Shown here: positions 1-8,546 of the stretch, one piece after another | How positions within the stretch are numbered: position 1 is the stretch's first letter | How the letters are laid out: every line of letters starts with the position of its first letter | Source: DYGX01 sp035325905 | Lineage (GTDB): Bacteria > Chloroflexota > Anaerolineae > Aggregatilineales > Aggregatilineaceae | DNA length: 64,000 bases | Assembly (NCBI GenBank): GCA_035325905.1 | Contig: DAOKYY010000009.1 | Span: 1-64,000 of the forward strand | Reading direction: 5' to 3' | Notes under the pieces: generated by a model | What the model was told of the DNA's origin: nothing | What the model saw: only the letters and a program-made list of their open reading frames with translations | The model's database searches: none | Made by a program: the position numbers and the translations under genes

Positions 1-204
1 TTAGCCAAGGGCTAACCGCTAACCCTTAAGTGCTCTGTCGAAATGATCTGGCGAATGCGGCAGTTGGCAAGGCTGACCTCACCCCCGGCCCCTCTCCAAC
101 ATGGAGAGGGGAGAAAAGCAGCGGCGGAACGCGTTTGAAGTCCCCTCTCCGCGCCGGAGAGGGGATGGAGGGGTGAGGTTTCCCACGCCGGGCTGATACG
201 CCAA
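1..204. repeat. Composite intergenic palindromic repeat, copy 1
   Basis: No gene is visible here. The left part carries a TTAGCC / GCTAACCGCTAACCC arm. Positions 77-178 form a long imperfect inverted repeat that opens with CCTCACCCCC and closes with GGGGTGAGG, with nested CCCCTCTCC / GGAGAGGGG hairpins at about 91-115 and 141-164. The same arms and core recur at about 32901-33137 and 62725-62960, so this is a dispersed element of the genome. Confidence 0.7.
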
Positions 205-1167
205 TTACTTTCGATAGTTCACATAGCCGCTGCTCTTGCTATCCAGGCCGAGCACGCGCAGCACCCCCGGCGCGATACCGGTCAGATCGCGCAGGCCCGC
301 CGCGAAGTCGTGCCGCGCCGCGCCAACTGCTACCGTCGGCACGTCGTTGAGCGTGTGCTGGCGGATGCTGAGGTCTTCGAGGTTGCCGTGGTCGCTGGTG
401 ATCACGAGGAGGTCATTCGCATCGTCCCAGGCGTCGAGCAGCCCGGCCAGCACGTCGTTGAACAGCTCCACCAGGGCGACGCCGCGCTCCAGCGGGCCGC
501 GATGCCCGACGACATCGGTCATCCAGTGTGAGAAAAACGTGAAATCGCGCTGGCGGGCCAGCCGCGCGAGGTGCGCCCCGGCCTCGGCGCGGTCGTAGAG
601 AGGCGTGTCGGCGTAGCCCAGCTCGTTGCGCCAGCCCTCGCCGGTCCAGTCGGGACTCATGGCCGTTTCGGCGTACATCTCGACCTCGGTGAAGATCGGC
701 AGCCCGGCGCCGAGCACCGCCTCCTGGTAGGCCGAGGGCAGGCGCTTGCCGCTGCTGATCGCCTCATGGAAGCGCGGGGGATAGCCGTTAATCAGCGCCG
801 CGCTGCCGCCCGCCTGGGTCACGCGCAGAAACAGGTTGTCCGCGCGCACCAGCGCCCGGATAGCCGGGTTCGGGCGCGGGCCATAGTGCTCGCCGATGGC
901 AGCGGGAATGTTGCGACCGGTCAGGATCGTGGCCTGGCCGCTGGCGCTTTGCGGGCGTCCTGGCACGCCGAGGCGGGGATCGGTCGGGACAAACACGGCG
1001 CGGCCATTGTCATGGCGGGGCGCGTCGCGCAGCCAGTGCCGCCCGCCTGCCAGCGCGTCCAGCGCCGGCGTGCGCGCCACGGCGAACGGGTTGATCGCCG
1101 GGTCGTCGTCGCCCAGGCCGACGCCGTCGAGAAAGAGCAGGAGCACGTGAGCCGCGCGGCGCGTCAT
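205..1167 (-). CDS. Alkaline-phosphatase-superfamily metalloenzyme (phosphopentomutase / iPGM-like)
   Basis: A predicted cytoplasmic metal-dependent phosphotransferase or phosphohydrolase of about 320 aa. Superfamily signatures are visible: LLLFLDGVGLGD near the N-terminus (metal-binding Asp), SASGQATILTG in the nucleophile region, HWMTDVVGH, and ITSDHGNLED, which holds the second metal site. The family includes phosphoglycerate mutases, phosphopentomutases and phosphatases; the substrate cannot be told from the sequence. I chose the ATG at 1167 because it overlaps the upstream methyltransferase stop as ATGA, which suggests translational coupling. A start 10 codons further upstream is open but would overlap the neighbour more deeply. 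It is the last gene of a leftward three-gene group. Confidence 0.8.
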   Translation of the reverse strand: MTRRAAHVLLLFLDGVGLGDDDPAINPFAVARTPALDALAGGRHWLRDAPRHDNGRAVFVPTDPRLGVPGRPQSASGQATILTGRNIPAAIGEHYGPRPNPAIRALVRADNLFLRVTQAGGSAALINGYPPRFHEAISSGKRLPSAYQEAVLGAGLPIFTEVEMYAETAMSPDWTGEGWRNELGYADTPLYDRAEAGAHLARLARQRDFTFFSHWMTDVVGHRGPLERGVALVELFNDVLAGLLDAWDDANDLLVITSDHGNLEDLSIRQHTLNDVPTVAVGAARHDFAAGLRDLTGIAPGVLRVLGLDSKSSGYVNYRK

Positions 1168-1778
1168 GACGTGTCTGTCCGGCGGAGACAATACCACGCG
1201 CTTGGCAGAGGCGTGGTGGCCTCGATCCCGTGACGCTCGCCGGTCAGCTCAAAGCGCGCGCCGAACAGCGCCGCCAGCCCATCCGTATCCAGGCCGAACG
1301 AGCCGCCGTCGCGGGGAAGAAAGGCATACAGCAGATAGCTGGCTCCCGGCATCAGCAGGCGGGCCAGATGCGCGGCGTATCCCTCGCGCTGGGGCGCGGA
1401 CAGCCCGTGCAGGCAGCCAATGTCAATCGCCAGGTCAAACGGGGGATCATCCGGCAGAAAGTCCAGCCGCGACACATCAGCGTGAAAGAAGCGAGCGCGC
1501 GACGCCAGGTGATGCGCGCGCGCGCGCCGCCGCGCCCGCCAGATCGCGGGCAGGGCGAAATCTACCCCGACCACGTCCCATTCGTGCTGCGCCAGGTAGA
1601 TCGCGGTCGTGCCTGTGCCACAGCCGAGGTCGAGCGCGCGCCCCGGCGGAATTGTCTCGGCTTCGGCGGCCTCAACCCAGTCGATGACCTCCGGCGGGAC
1701 CAGGCCCGAATCCCACGGGACCTTACCGCGCAGGTAGCGCCACAAGAAGCTCAGCCGCCGCCGGTCAAAGGCGGTCAT
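1164..1778 (-). CDS. Class I SAM-dependent methyltransferase
   Basis: A 204-aa protein with a clear Rossmann SAM-binding motif I, ALDLGCGTGTTAIYL, at about residues 48-62. A conserved acidic position follows (VVGVDFA), then FFHADVSRLDF. The acceptor substrate is unknown; the compact form resembles tellurite-resistance/thiopurine-type small-molecule methyltransferases. Its stop codon overlaps the start of the metalloenzyme gene by 4 nt (ATGA), so the two are probably translated in a coupled way. The MBL-fold hydrolase gene lies 93 bp upstream on the same strand. Confidence 0.8.
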   Translation of the reverse strand: MTAFDRRRLSFLWRYLRGKVPWDSGLVPPEVIDWVEAAEAETIPPGRALDLGCGTGTTAIYLAQHEWDVVGVDFALPAIWRARRRARAHHLASRARFFHADVSRLDFLPDDPPFDLAIDIGCLHGLSAPQREGYAAHLARLLMPGASYLLYAFLPRDGGSFGLDTDGLAALFGARFELTGERHGIEATTPLPSAWYCLRRTDTS

Positions 1779-1871
1779 CTCGCGCTCCGTCGGGGGAACA
1801 AGACGCGCCGGATCATCGGCGCGCGCCAGATGCAGACGCGAGCTATGCCGGACGCTGGCTGCGGCCCGCGC

Positions 1872-2579
1872 TCAATCGCGTCGCGCGCGCAGATAATCGA
1901 CCACATAGGGGTTGGTGGCGCGCTCGTGGCCGAGAGTGGTGTTCTGCATATGGCCGGGCAGCACGGCATAGTCATCGCCCAGCGGCAGCAGCCGCGTCGC
2001 AATCGACTCCATTAACGTTTCATAATCGCCGCCGGGCAGATCGGTCCGTCCGATGCTGCCGGCGAACAGCACGTCGCCGCAAAAGACGGTTCGCTCGCTG
2101 GTGAGCACAAAGCTGACGTGCCCCGGCGAGTGCCCCGGCGTGAACAACACGGCCAGGTCGATCGTCCCGGCGGTCACATGGTCGCCTTCGGTCAGATAAC
2201 TATCCGGCTCGGCGGCGGGCGGCACGTCGATCCCGATCAGCTGCATGACCTGCTGCGGCATGGCCTGGCGCAGCGGCTCGTCGGCGCGGTGCAGGCGGAA
2301 CGGCGCGCCGGTCGCGTCTTTCAGCTCCGCGCTCGCCATGATGTGGTCAAAGTGCGCGTGCGTCGCCAGGATTTCGCGCACGCGCCAGCCGCGCTGCTGG
2401 ACCGTCTTGAGGATCAGCGGCGCATTGTCCACCGGGTCGATCACAATCGCATCGCCGGTGTCGGTGCCGGCCACGATATAGCAGTTGGTCTGCACCGGAC
2501 CAAGCGTCAACTTGAGGATGTCAATCAATAGAGTGTCAGCCAATCCGGGGCGCGGGCCTGAACTCTCGGCTGGCCCCAC
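1872..2579 (-). CDS. Metallo-beta-lactamase-fold hydrolase (glyoxalase II-like)
   Basis: A 235-aa MBL-fold protein. The metal ligands are visible in THAHFDHI (about residues 73-80, the HxHxDH motif), the His of FTPGHSPGH (about 150), the Asp of FCGDVLFAGSIGRTD (about 169) and a late VLPGHMQNT. The N-terminal strand LTLGPVQTNCYIV is typical of hydroxyacylglutathione hydrolase-like enzymes, so thioester hydrolysis is the best guess. The first 12-17 residues look non-conserved; in-frame TTG codons nearer to LLIDILKLTLG could be the true start. It leads the leftward group with the methyltransferase and metalloenzyme. Confidence 0.8.
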   Translation of the reverse strand: MGPAESSGPRPGLADTLLIDILKLTLGPVQTNCYIVAGTDTGDAIVIDPVDNAPLILKTVQQRGWRVREILATHAHFDHIMASAELKDATGAPFRLHRADEPLRQAMPQQVMQLIGIDVPPAAEPDSYLTEGDHVTAGTIDLAVLFTPGHSPGHVSFVLTSERTVFCGDVLFAGSIGRTDLPGGDYETLMESIATRLLPLGDDYAVLPGHMQNTTLGHERATNPYVVDYLRARRD

Positions 2580-2869
2580 TGCGCGATCTGTTTACGATTG
2601 GTCCGAATATAGCGCCGCGCCGGAGGCTTGCCAAACCCGCGAACCCGCGCCAAGTTGTCAAGAAACCGTTAAGATACAGGATCGAGCCTGTAATGGAGGT
2701 GTGTTTCCCTAGAAATTCAGGAATTATTTACATAATTCAGGACAGATTCATGCTATCGTAGCGGTATAAAGAATAGCTTGGGATAGCCGTGAGACAACTC
2801 ACGATTAGCCGGGGAACGTTAACGCTATCCAGCGTCATTATCCGCAATTGATTCTTCGTGGAGGTTATC
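2580..2869. promoter_or_regulatory. AT-rich divergent intergenic region and leader
   Basis: This region separates the leftward MBL-fold gene from the rightward Flp-like gene. It is much more AT-rich than its surroundings between about 2705 and 2780. It holds a short direct repeat (AATTCAGGA, twice between 2713 and 2750), a TATAAA box at about 2765, and a perfect 6-bp hairpin CGTGAG-ACAA-CTCACG at 2788-2803. A strong Shine-Dalgarno (GGAGG at 2860-2864) precedes the ATG at 2870. No known riboswitch class was recognised. Confidence 0.4.
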
Positions 2870-3553
2870 ATGAAACGGCGCACACCCAAATGGCTTCGCT
2901 GGCAGCGTGGTCAGGCGCTGGTTGAATACTGGCCCACCATCCCGGCTGGGATCATGCTGATGCTCTCGGCGGGGTTGCTGGTTCAGTGGATCAGCGGCGG
3001 CTTGCTGACCACAGTCGATGCGCTCAACCCGGTTGGGTTCGAGTGCGATGATACGCCCGAATATCCAGAGGATGGCGATACCGTTGCCACTCCGCTGGGC
3101 GACCACGAGATTATCCTCAAGAGCGTCACGGAGAGCGACGACCGGACGACTATCGTCTACACCGTCACCAACTCGGCCGATCCGGCGATCAGCAACTGGC
3201 TGCTCGGCCTGCCGCCTGCGGTCCGGGATCGCATCTTGAGCACCAGCGAGCCATACGAGGAAGTCGACAGCGATCCGCACTACGGCGCGGGCGGGATTAA
3301 GTTCGAGACCGGCTATGGCGGCGGCGGTGGCGGCAAGCCGAAGAAGACCTGGCTGGACGGCTACTCGCTGGTAGGGTACTCGCCCCGCGCCACGATGGAA
3401 TCGCGCGACGTGATCATCACGCTGGCGGGGTACTACGAATGGGGTATGGTTGAAGTGTACCTGAAGGCTGGGACCGAGACCTACCACAACACGATTACCG
3501 GCCCGCTTCAGATGCGCGAGCCGGAAGAAGGCGAGTGCGAGGCCACCTCGTAA
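2870..3553 (+). CDS. Exported protein with Flp-type prepilin-like N-terminus
   Basis: A 227-aa protein. The N-terminus has a short basic leader, then RGQALVEYW at residues 13-21 and a hydrophobic stretch to about residue 48. This matches the type IVb (Flp/TadE) prepilin signature: cleavage after Gly14, Glu at +5 and Tyr at +6. Flp pilins are usually well under 100 aa; here about 180 residues follow the helix, including a PEYPEDGDTVA region, a likely beta-rich domain and a GYGGGGGGKPKK loop near residue 145. I chose ATG 2870 because a GTG four codons upstream overlaps the GGAGG ribosome-binding site. No tad or prepilin peptidase gene is in the window. It may be a pseudopilin or merely an anchored protein. 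Confidence 0.6.
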   Translation: MKRRTPKWLRWQRGQALVEYWPTIPAGIMLMLSAGLLVQWISGGLLTTVDALNPVGFECDDTPEYPEDGDTVATPLGDHEIILKSVTESDDRTTIVYTVTNSADPAISNWLLGLPPAVRDRILSTSEPYEEVDSDPHYGAGGIKFETGYGGGGGGKPKKTWLDGYSLVGYSPRATMESRDVIITLAGYYEWGMVEVYLKAGTETYHNTITGPLQMREPEEGECEATS

Positions 3554-3573
3554 TCTTCTGCGATCAAACGACC

Positions 3574-3597
3574 ATGAGCCGCCTTCGGGCGGCTCAT
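3574..3597 (+). terminator. Perfect hairpin after the Flp-like gene
   Basis: A 10-bp perfect stem, ATGAGCCGCC / GGCGGCTCAT, closes on a TTCG tetraloop. No T-tract follows, so it may be a weak terminator, an mRNA-stabilising structure or an attenuator between the two rightward genes. Confidence 0.5.
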
Positions 3598-3636
3598 TCG
3601 CCTACCTGTCACGTGCCGGTTGGGGAGCCTGGCAAA

Positions 3637-4638
3637 ATGCCCTCTGAGCGAGAACCCTTCTTCGACCCGGATGCGCCCGGTCTGCGGGGCATGATCGGCC
3701 TGGTGCTGACGGCGTTTGGCGTCATCTTCGAGCGCGTGCTCAACGTCGTGCGCGGCCCGGTCGAGGCGTTCCGCGCTATGCCGGCGCGGGCGCGCAGCCT
3801 GACCCTGATTTTCCTGTCGCTGGCGATCCTGATTCTGGTCGGGATGTTCCTGACAAACCAGGCGATTTCAGCCGTGCGCGAAAGCCGCAAGCCGCTGCTC
3901 GAAGACGCGATTGTCATCCCGCACGATCTGGACAAGCGCCCGATGCCGCCCAACGACGCGAAAGCCTCGGATGTCGTGCCGGACAGTTTCGGCCCGTACA
4001 ACCGGCTGGCCTCGCGCCTGCCCGATCAGGCGGTCACAAACCCGTTGATCACCTGCTTGATCTGGACGTCGCCGGGCGAGGAAAGCCTGGTCGAGCCGCC
4101 GGTGACACCCACGCCAACGGTCGATCCCAACGCGCCGACGCCCGACCCGTCGGTGACTCCAACGCTGACGCCGACGCCGACCCTCACGCCGACGGCTACG
4201 CCGTCCCCCACGCCGACGCCCTCTCCGACGCCGACCGCGACGCCCACGCTGGAGCCGGGCGCGACTGCGCCGGCGGAAGCGCCTGACGTGTTCGCGCCGC
4301 CCCTCAACGTGGCGCCGTGCCGTCCTGGCGCGTTCGTGACGAGCCGCGGGTTCGGGCGCTACCTCGTTCCAGGCACGAGCGACATGATCGACGTGGCGGT
4401 GGTGCGCTATCCGAACGAGAACGGCGCGACCGACGCGATGTACGACCTGCTGCGGTTTGCGCGGACCGAGGGTCAGGTAGGCAATTTCGCGGTGGCCGGG
4501 ATCACGTCGGTCGATTACTTCTACGGCGCGGCGAAGGGAACCGTCTCGCTGACGTGGCGCAAAGGCCCCTGGGTGCTGTCAATGAGCGCCCGTCGCTACA
4601 GCCAGCTTGAAGCGGCGATGGACAAGTTTCCTTACTGA
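3637..4638 (+). CDS. Single-pass membrane protein with Thr/Pro-rich linker, function unknown
   Basis: A 333-aa protein. A cytoplasmic segment of about 50 residues precedes a strong transmembrane helix (LTLIFLSLAILILVGMF). The extracytoplasmic part contains a low-complexity linker of about 50 residues rich in TPTPT/SPTPT units (bases about 4105-4265). A C-terminal globular domain follows (RPGAFVTSRGFGRYLV to the end). The start at 3637 has GGGGAG 9 nt upstream; earlier in-frame starts would run through the hairpin at 3574-3597. The linker probably lifts the C-terminal domain away from the membrane. No catalytic motif was recognised. Confidence 0.7.
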   Translation: MPSEREPFFDPDAPGLRGMIGLVLTAFGVIFERVLNVVRGPVEAFRAMPARARSLTLIFLSLAILILVGMFLTNQAISAVRESRKPLLEDAIVIPHDLDKRPMPPNDAKASDVVPDSFGPYNRLASRLPDQAVTNPLITCLIWTSPGEESLVEPPVTPTPTVDPNAPTPDPSVTPTLTPTPTLTPTATPSPTPTPSPTPTATPTLEPGATAPAEAPDVFAPPLNVAPCRPGAFVTSRGFGRYLVPGTSDMIDVAVVRYPNENGATDAMYDLLRFARTEGQVGNFAVAGITSVDYFYGAAKGTVSLTWRKGPWVLSMSARRYSQLEAAMDKFPY

Positions 4639-4658
4639 GCGAGCACACTCAAAAGCAG

Positions 4659-4702
4659 CGGAGCGCCCCGTCCTATGCGGGCTGAGGCGCTCCGTTTTCG
4701 TT
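4659..4702. terminator. Bidirectional rho-independent terminator
   Basis: CGGAGCGCC (4659-4667) pairs perfectly with GGCGCTCCG (4686-4694), followed by TTTTCGTT on the plus strand. AAAA at 4651-4654 supplies a short T-run for the minus strand. It separates the convergent Thr/Pro-linker gene and murJ. Confidence 0.75.
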
Positions 4703-4718
4703 CCATGCCAGATTCGCG

Positions 4719-6473
4719 CTAGATACCAGCCTGTTTGAGCGTCTCAGGACGCCGGCGTAACACCAGTTGGGGCAGGGCGCGGATTTCGCGCACGCCGAAG
4801 GCCAGCGCCGCCGCCACGAACGCGACCGCTCCCGCCCCGGCCAGCCCCAGCACGCGCAGCACGCTGATCAGCAGCCCGGCGTCGTGCCAGCCCAGCTGGC
4901 CGAAGATCGCGTCCACGCCGAGCACAACCGTCGCCATGATCGCCGTCGCGGCCAGGGTGCGCAGCGTCGTGTAAATCAGCGCCCGCTCGTCGATCCCGCT
5001 CCAGCGCCGCCGAAGGATTACCAGCAGCAGCGCCAGCTCGATCAGGAAGATCATCGAGTAGCCGAGCGCCAGCCCGCCGACGCCCGTCAGGCTGCTGAGG
5101 GTGCTCGTCACCCGGTCCGATGCGGCCAGCAGCGCGTCCAGCCCGGCGGCGAAATCGCCCCCCAGGTACCGCTCGCCCCAGCGTGTGAACGCCGCCCGCA
5201 GCGTGTCGTCCAGCCGGTAGACGAAGCCGAGATACAGCCCGCCGGCGATGACTACGTTGGCTATCGCGGCGATGATCGAGGTCCACAGCGGCGTGAAGGT
5301 GTCCTTGTCGGCGTAGAAGCTGCGCGCGATGACCTCGTGCACGCTCTGGAAGATCAGCCCGAAGGCGAAGAATTGCAGCGCCCCGAAGACGAGCGCGCTG
5401 TCCCGCGCGTCGAACGCGCCGCGCTCCAATAGCCCGATCATGGGCCGCCCGATCAGAATCAGTCCGGCGGCGGCGGGAATGGTCGCGATCAGGATGAAGC
5501 GCACCGCGCCGGACATCGCGCGCCGCTTGTTGTCGACCTCGCCCAGCTCGCTCAGCGCGGCCAGCGTGGGGAACACGACGAAGCCCATCGCGCTGCCGAT
5601 CAGCGTCTCCGGGATGTTCATCAGGCGGTAGCCCCAGTCGAAGGCGCTGACCGCGCCGCTCCCCATCCGCGAGGCGATGTTGTTGAATACGATCGCGTTG
5701 AAGGTCGTCACGCCCAGCCCCAGCACGCGCGGGATCATCAGCCGGACCACGCGCTGAAGCGCCGGATCGCTCCAGCCCAGGCGCGGCATCCAGCGCGCGC
5801 GGTAGCGGATCAGGCCGGGGACCTGCACGCCGAGGTGCATCAGCGAGCCGATCACCGCGCCCCACGCGATCCCGTAGACGCCGAGCGGCTCGATCAGAAA
5901 GGCGACGCCGAACAGCAGGCCGATGTCAAACAGGATCGGCGCCAGGGCGGGCAGCAGGAAATGATTGAAGCTGTGCAGGATACCCTGAAACAACCCGCTG
6001 ACGCTGAAGACCACCGTGCTGATCAGCAGAATGCGCATCAGCTTGACGGTCTGCTCGACTTTTTCGGCGTCGAACCCCGGCGCGACGACATGCCGCACTA
6101 GCCACGGCGCGGCGACAAACCCGATCGCGCTGAGCGCGAGCGTGACCAGGAGAACGCTGTTGATCACGCTGCTGGCAAGCTGCCAGGCGTGGCCCCGGTC
6201 GCGCCGCGCCAGAAAGCTGCTGAAAATCGGGATGAAAGCGTAGCTGAGCGCGCCGCCGCCGATCAGCAGCACGATCTGCTCCGGGATGCGGTTGGCGGTC
6301 ACGAAGGCGTCCCACTCGTCGCCGACGCCGAACACGCTGGCGATGATGAAGGTCTGCGCGAGGCTGATGGCTTTGGCGGCGGCGAACGCGATCATCAGGA
6401 TGATCGTGTTGCGCGCCATGCTCTGCGGGGTGGCCTGGACGACCTGCGGCGGCTGGTCGAGGGTTTCGGTCAT
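4719..6473 (-). CDS. murJ: MurJ-like lipid II flippase
   Basis: A 584-aa polytopic membrane protein of the MVF (MurJ/MviN) family, which flips the peptidoglycan precursor lipid II across the cytoplasmic membrane. The N-terminal core is characteristic: ARNTIILMIAFAAAKAISL, then DAFVTANRIPEQ and GGGALSYAFIPIFSSFLARRD. Many hydrophobic helices follow, with a tail that extends past the usual 14-helix core. The family is usually about 500-550 aa, so this one is somewhat long because of loops near 370-470. The start ATG has GAGGA 6 nt upstream. It lies just downstream of the C39-like peptidase gene on the same strand and may be co-transcribed with it. Confidence 0.9.
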   Translation of the reverse strand: MTETLDQPPQVVQATPQSMARNTIILMIAFAAAKAISLAQTFIIASVFGVGDEWDAFVTANRIPEQIVLLIGGGALSYAFIPIFSSFLARRDRGHAWQLASSVINSVLLVTLALSAIGFVAAPWLVRHVVAPGFDAEKVEQTVKLMRILLISTVVFSVSGLFQGILHSFNHFLLPALAPILFDIGLLFGVAFLIEPLGVYGIAWGAVIGSLMHLGVQVPGLIRYRARWMPRLGWSDPALQRVVRLMIPRVLGLGVTTFNAIVFNNIASRMGSGAVSAFDWGYRLMNIPETLIGSAMGFVVFPTLAALSELGEVDNKRRAMSGAVRFILIATIPAAAGLILIGRPMIGLLERGAFDARDSALVFGALQFFAFGLIFQSVHEVIARSFYADKDTFTPLWTSIIAAIANVVIAGGLYLGFVYRLDDTLRAAFTRWGERYLGGDFAAGLDALLAASDRVTSTLSSLTGVGGLALGYSMIFLIELALLLVILRRRWSGIDERALIYTTLRTLAATAIMATVVLGVDAIFGQLGWHDAGLLISVLRVLGLAGAGAVAFVAAALAFGVREIRALPQLVLRRRPETLKQAGI

Positions 6474-6578
6474 GCGCTGTCCTCACTGCGGCCCGCTCGC
6501 CGGGCGGCGGTCCGTCCGGTGCACAAATTCGCCGGGGATGACCCGGCGAAGCGATCCTCTTTCCGCGCGGCGGCGGGC

Positions 6579-8198
6579 TTAGCGCGCCGCGGCGACCTGG
6601 AAGGTCCCGGCCTCGACCTGCGCTTTGGCTTCCTGGGCCGGGACGAAATTCTTGTTGTAATACAGCGCCCGGTCCAGCTCGCGGAGCGCGGCTTGCGTAT
6701 CGCCCTGGGCGGCGTACACGACGCCCTTCCAGTAGTAGGTTTCCTCGACGTAGGGCGTGATGTTGCGGTTGGTGTCGGCCAGCAGCAGCACATCCTCGAA
6801 GCGCCCGGTGCGGAAATACGCCTCGTAGGGGCCGAACTGGTACCACAGCATCCGCCACGGAAGTTGAAGCTGGAAGGCCTGGTCATAGGCGATCGCGGCA
6901 TTTTCGTACTCGTTCAGCAGCGTATAGGCCGTGCCCATGTTGAACCACGCCCACTTGTCGCCGTTGTTCTGCGCGGCCTCGGCGCGCGCCGTCTCCAGCG
7001 CGATCTGGTATCCGTAGGCCGGGTCGGCGTAGCCGCCGAGCGCGTTGCGCAGCTCCATCTCCCGCGACGGCTCGTAGACCACGATGAAGACACGGTTGAA
7101 GTGCCGCCAGTTCTCGTCGAAGATGCTGTACGGGTGCGGCAGCCCATTGCCGGAGCCGTTGCCGAGATAGCTGTCGTAGGCCAGGAAGCGTTGCTGGCTG
7201 TCGTCGTAGCCCATCACCAGCAGATAATGACCCATCCAGTCCTCGCCCGCCGGCTGGAAGCCCTTTTCGATCACGACCGGGAACCCGGCGGCGACTAGCC
7301 GCTTGACCAGCTCGATCGTGCCGCCGTAGCGGTAGAGCGCCTTGAGGCCGGTGTTGTCGTGCACGAAACGCACCATCTGCCAGGGGCTGACGTTCTTGTC
7401 CTCGGTATGCGGCTTCATCCAGTTGGCGGCGGTGTACTGGTTCTGGCTCCAGCCGAAATAGCTGAGCGCCATCGTCATCGTCGTCGGGCCGCAGTTATTC
7501 CAGCCCTGCTCCTCGTAGCGGATATTGCCGAGGCGAGCGGCTGGCGGCAGAGGGACGGTCGTTGGGGCGACCAGCGGCGTCCACGTTGGCGCCAGGTTCG
7601 GCGTCGGCGAGGGCAGGCTGGGCAGGGGCGTCGGCTGCTGCGTGGTCAGCGCGCCGACCGGAATCCCCTCGCCGGTCGCGGTTGGCTGCGCCTGCCCGGC
7701 GCCCTCGCCCCCAGTAAGCGGCGCGCTGCCCGGCGCGGGCGTCAGCGGCTGCGTCAGCGCGACCTCGGTCTTGGCGGTCTGCGTGAGGGCAGCTTGCGTC
7801 AGCAGGCGGCTGGCGTCCTCGCGCCCGCTCTCCGCGCCGCTGAGCGTTGGCAGCTCGCTAAAGGGGCGCGTCGGCATCCAGTATGTCGCCGGTGGGAAGT
7901 AGTGCATGATGCGTGACTGGTAGCGCGGCTCCAGCCCCCGGAAGAAGGACGGGAACACGATCAGGAAGATGACCAGCGCCACCACGCCGAAAGCGAACGC
8001 GCCGCCAGCCAGCGCCAGGAGCGTCTTGACCCAGGTCGGCATCCCGCTCCGGCGTCGCGCCTGGGGCCGCCGCCGCCGGGGGCCGCCGCCGAGCGACATA
8101 TTCAGCGATCCGGGTACGCCCAGATGGTCCATGTCGTTCGGGACATTGGACGGAACGCGCGGCGCGCCCGATGTCGTCTTGCTGCTCTTGGAGGGCAT
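6579..8198 (-). CDS. Membrane-anchored C39-like cysteine peptidase with TPR-like C-terminus
   Basis: A 539-aa protein. It has a basic cytoplasmic N-terminus, one transmembrane helix at about residues 56-83, and a Thr/Pro/Gln-rich linker (about 130-220). A papain-like peptidase_C39_2 domain follows, with catalytic Cys236 in NNCGPTTMTMAL, His324 in MGHYLLVMGYDD and an Asp in FLAYDSYLG. The last 170 residues are helical repeats resembling TPRs (WFNMGTAYTLLNEYENAAIAYDQA). This topology puts the peptidase outside the cell. The substrate is unknown; C39-like domains process peptides or bacteriocin leaders, but no precursor or ABC transporter is adjacent. murJ follows 105 bp downstream, which hints at envelope work. 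Confidence 0.8.
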   Translation of the reverse strand: MPSKSSKTTSGAPRVPSNVPNDMDHLGVPGSLNMSLGGGPRRRRPQARRRSGMPTWVKTLLALAGGAFAFGVVALVIFLIVFPSFFRGLEPRYQSRIMHYFPPATYWMPTRPFSELPTLSGAESGREDASRLLTQAALTQTAKTEVALTQPLTPAPGSAPLTGGEGAGQAQPTATGEGIPVGALTTQQPTPLPSLPSPTPNLAPTWTPLVAPTTVPLPPAARLGNIRYEEQGWNNCGPTTMTMALSYFGWSQNQYTAANWMKPHTEDKNVSPWQMVRFVHDNTGLKALYRYGGTIELVKRLVAAGFPVVIEKGFQPAGEDWMGHYLLVMGYDDSQQRFLAYDSYLGNGSGNGLPHPYSIFDENWRHFNRVFIVVYEPSREMELRNALGGYADPAYGYQIALETARAEAAQNNGDKWAWFNMGTAYTLLNEYENAAIAYDQAFQLQLPWRMLWYQFGPYEAYFRTGRFEDVLLLADTNRNITPYVEETYYWKGVVYAAQGDTQAALRELDRALYYNKNFVPAQEAKAQVEAGTFQVAAAR

Positions 8199-8385
8199 CC
8201 TTACCCAAACTCCCCATGCTAACCGGGGATCACGGCAAGGCCGATCCCGACTAGCGTTGTGGCCGCTGCGCCAGCCTGGCTTCCAATACTCGCATCGATG
8301 CGCAGCCTTTTTCGCTTCACCGTCTTACGCTACGACGAACTTGTGTCTGCGCCTGGCAGGTGCCCCGCGTCGCGGCGCGCAGCGC

Positions 8386-8415
8386 ACTATAGCGCATTCA
8401 CGCCGAGTCTGCCAG
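8386..8415 (-). promoter_or_regulatory. Sigma70-like promoter for the C39-like gene
   Basis: On the minus strand, CTGGCA (-35) and TATAGT (-10) are separated by 18 bp. Transcription would start near 8379 and give a leader of about 180 nt. Confidence 0.35.
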
Positions 8416-8517
8416 GGTCGAATCCCCGCCGAGTATCGCACACTCCGGCGCGTCTGGCACGGGGCTGCGCCCTACGATTCACAGACGACTTCAATGCGGC
8501 GCGCGCCTGAATCACCT

Positions 8518-8546
8518 TTGACTTTTGCCGTGCCACCTCGTACAAT
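8518..8546 (+). promoter_or_regulatory. Near-consensus sigma70 promoter for the EF-G-like gene
   Basis: TTGACT (8518-8523) and TACAAT (8541-8546) are separated by exactly 17 bp. Transcription would begin near 8553, leaving a leader of about 100 nt before the ATG at 8653. GGAGG at 8638-8642 is the ribosome-binding site. Confidence 0.65.

Noticed and set aside
4105..4265. A tandem DNA repeat of CCGACGCC/CCCACGCC units
   Set aside because: It is the coding sequence of a Thr/Pro-rich linker in frame with the 3637 gene, so the repetition is protein-level low complexity.
8405..8430. A tRNA T-arm-like string (CCAGGGTCGAATCCCC)
   Set aside because: No acceptor stem, D-arm or anticodon arm of the right spacing flanks it, and the T-loop lacks one T of the usual GTTCGA.
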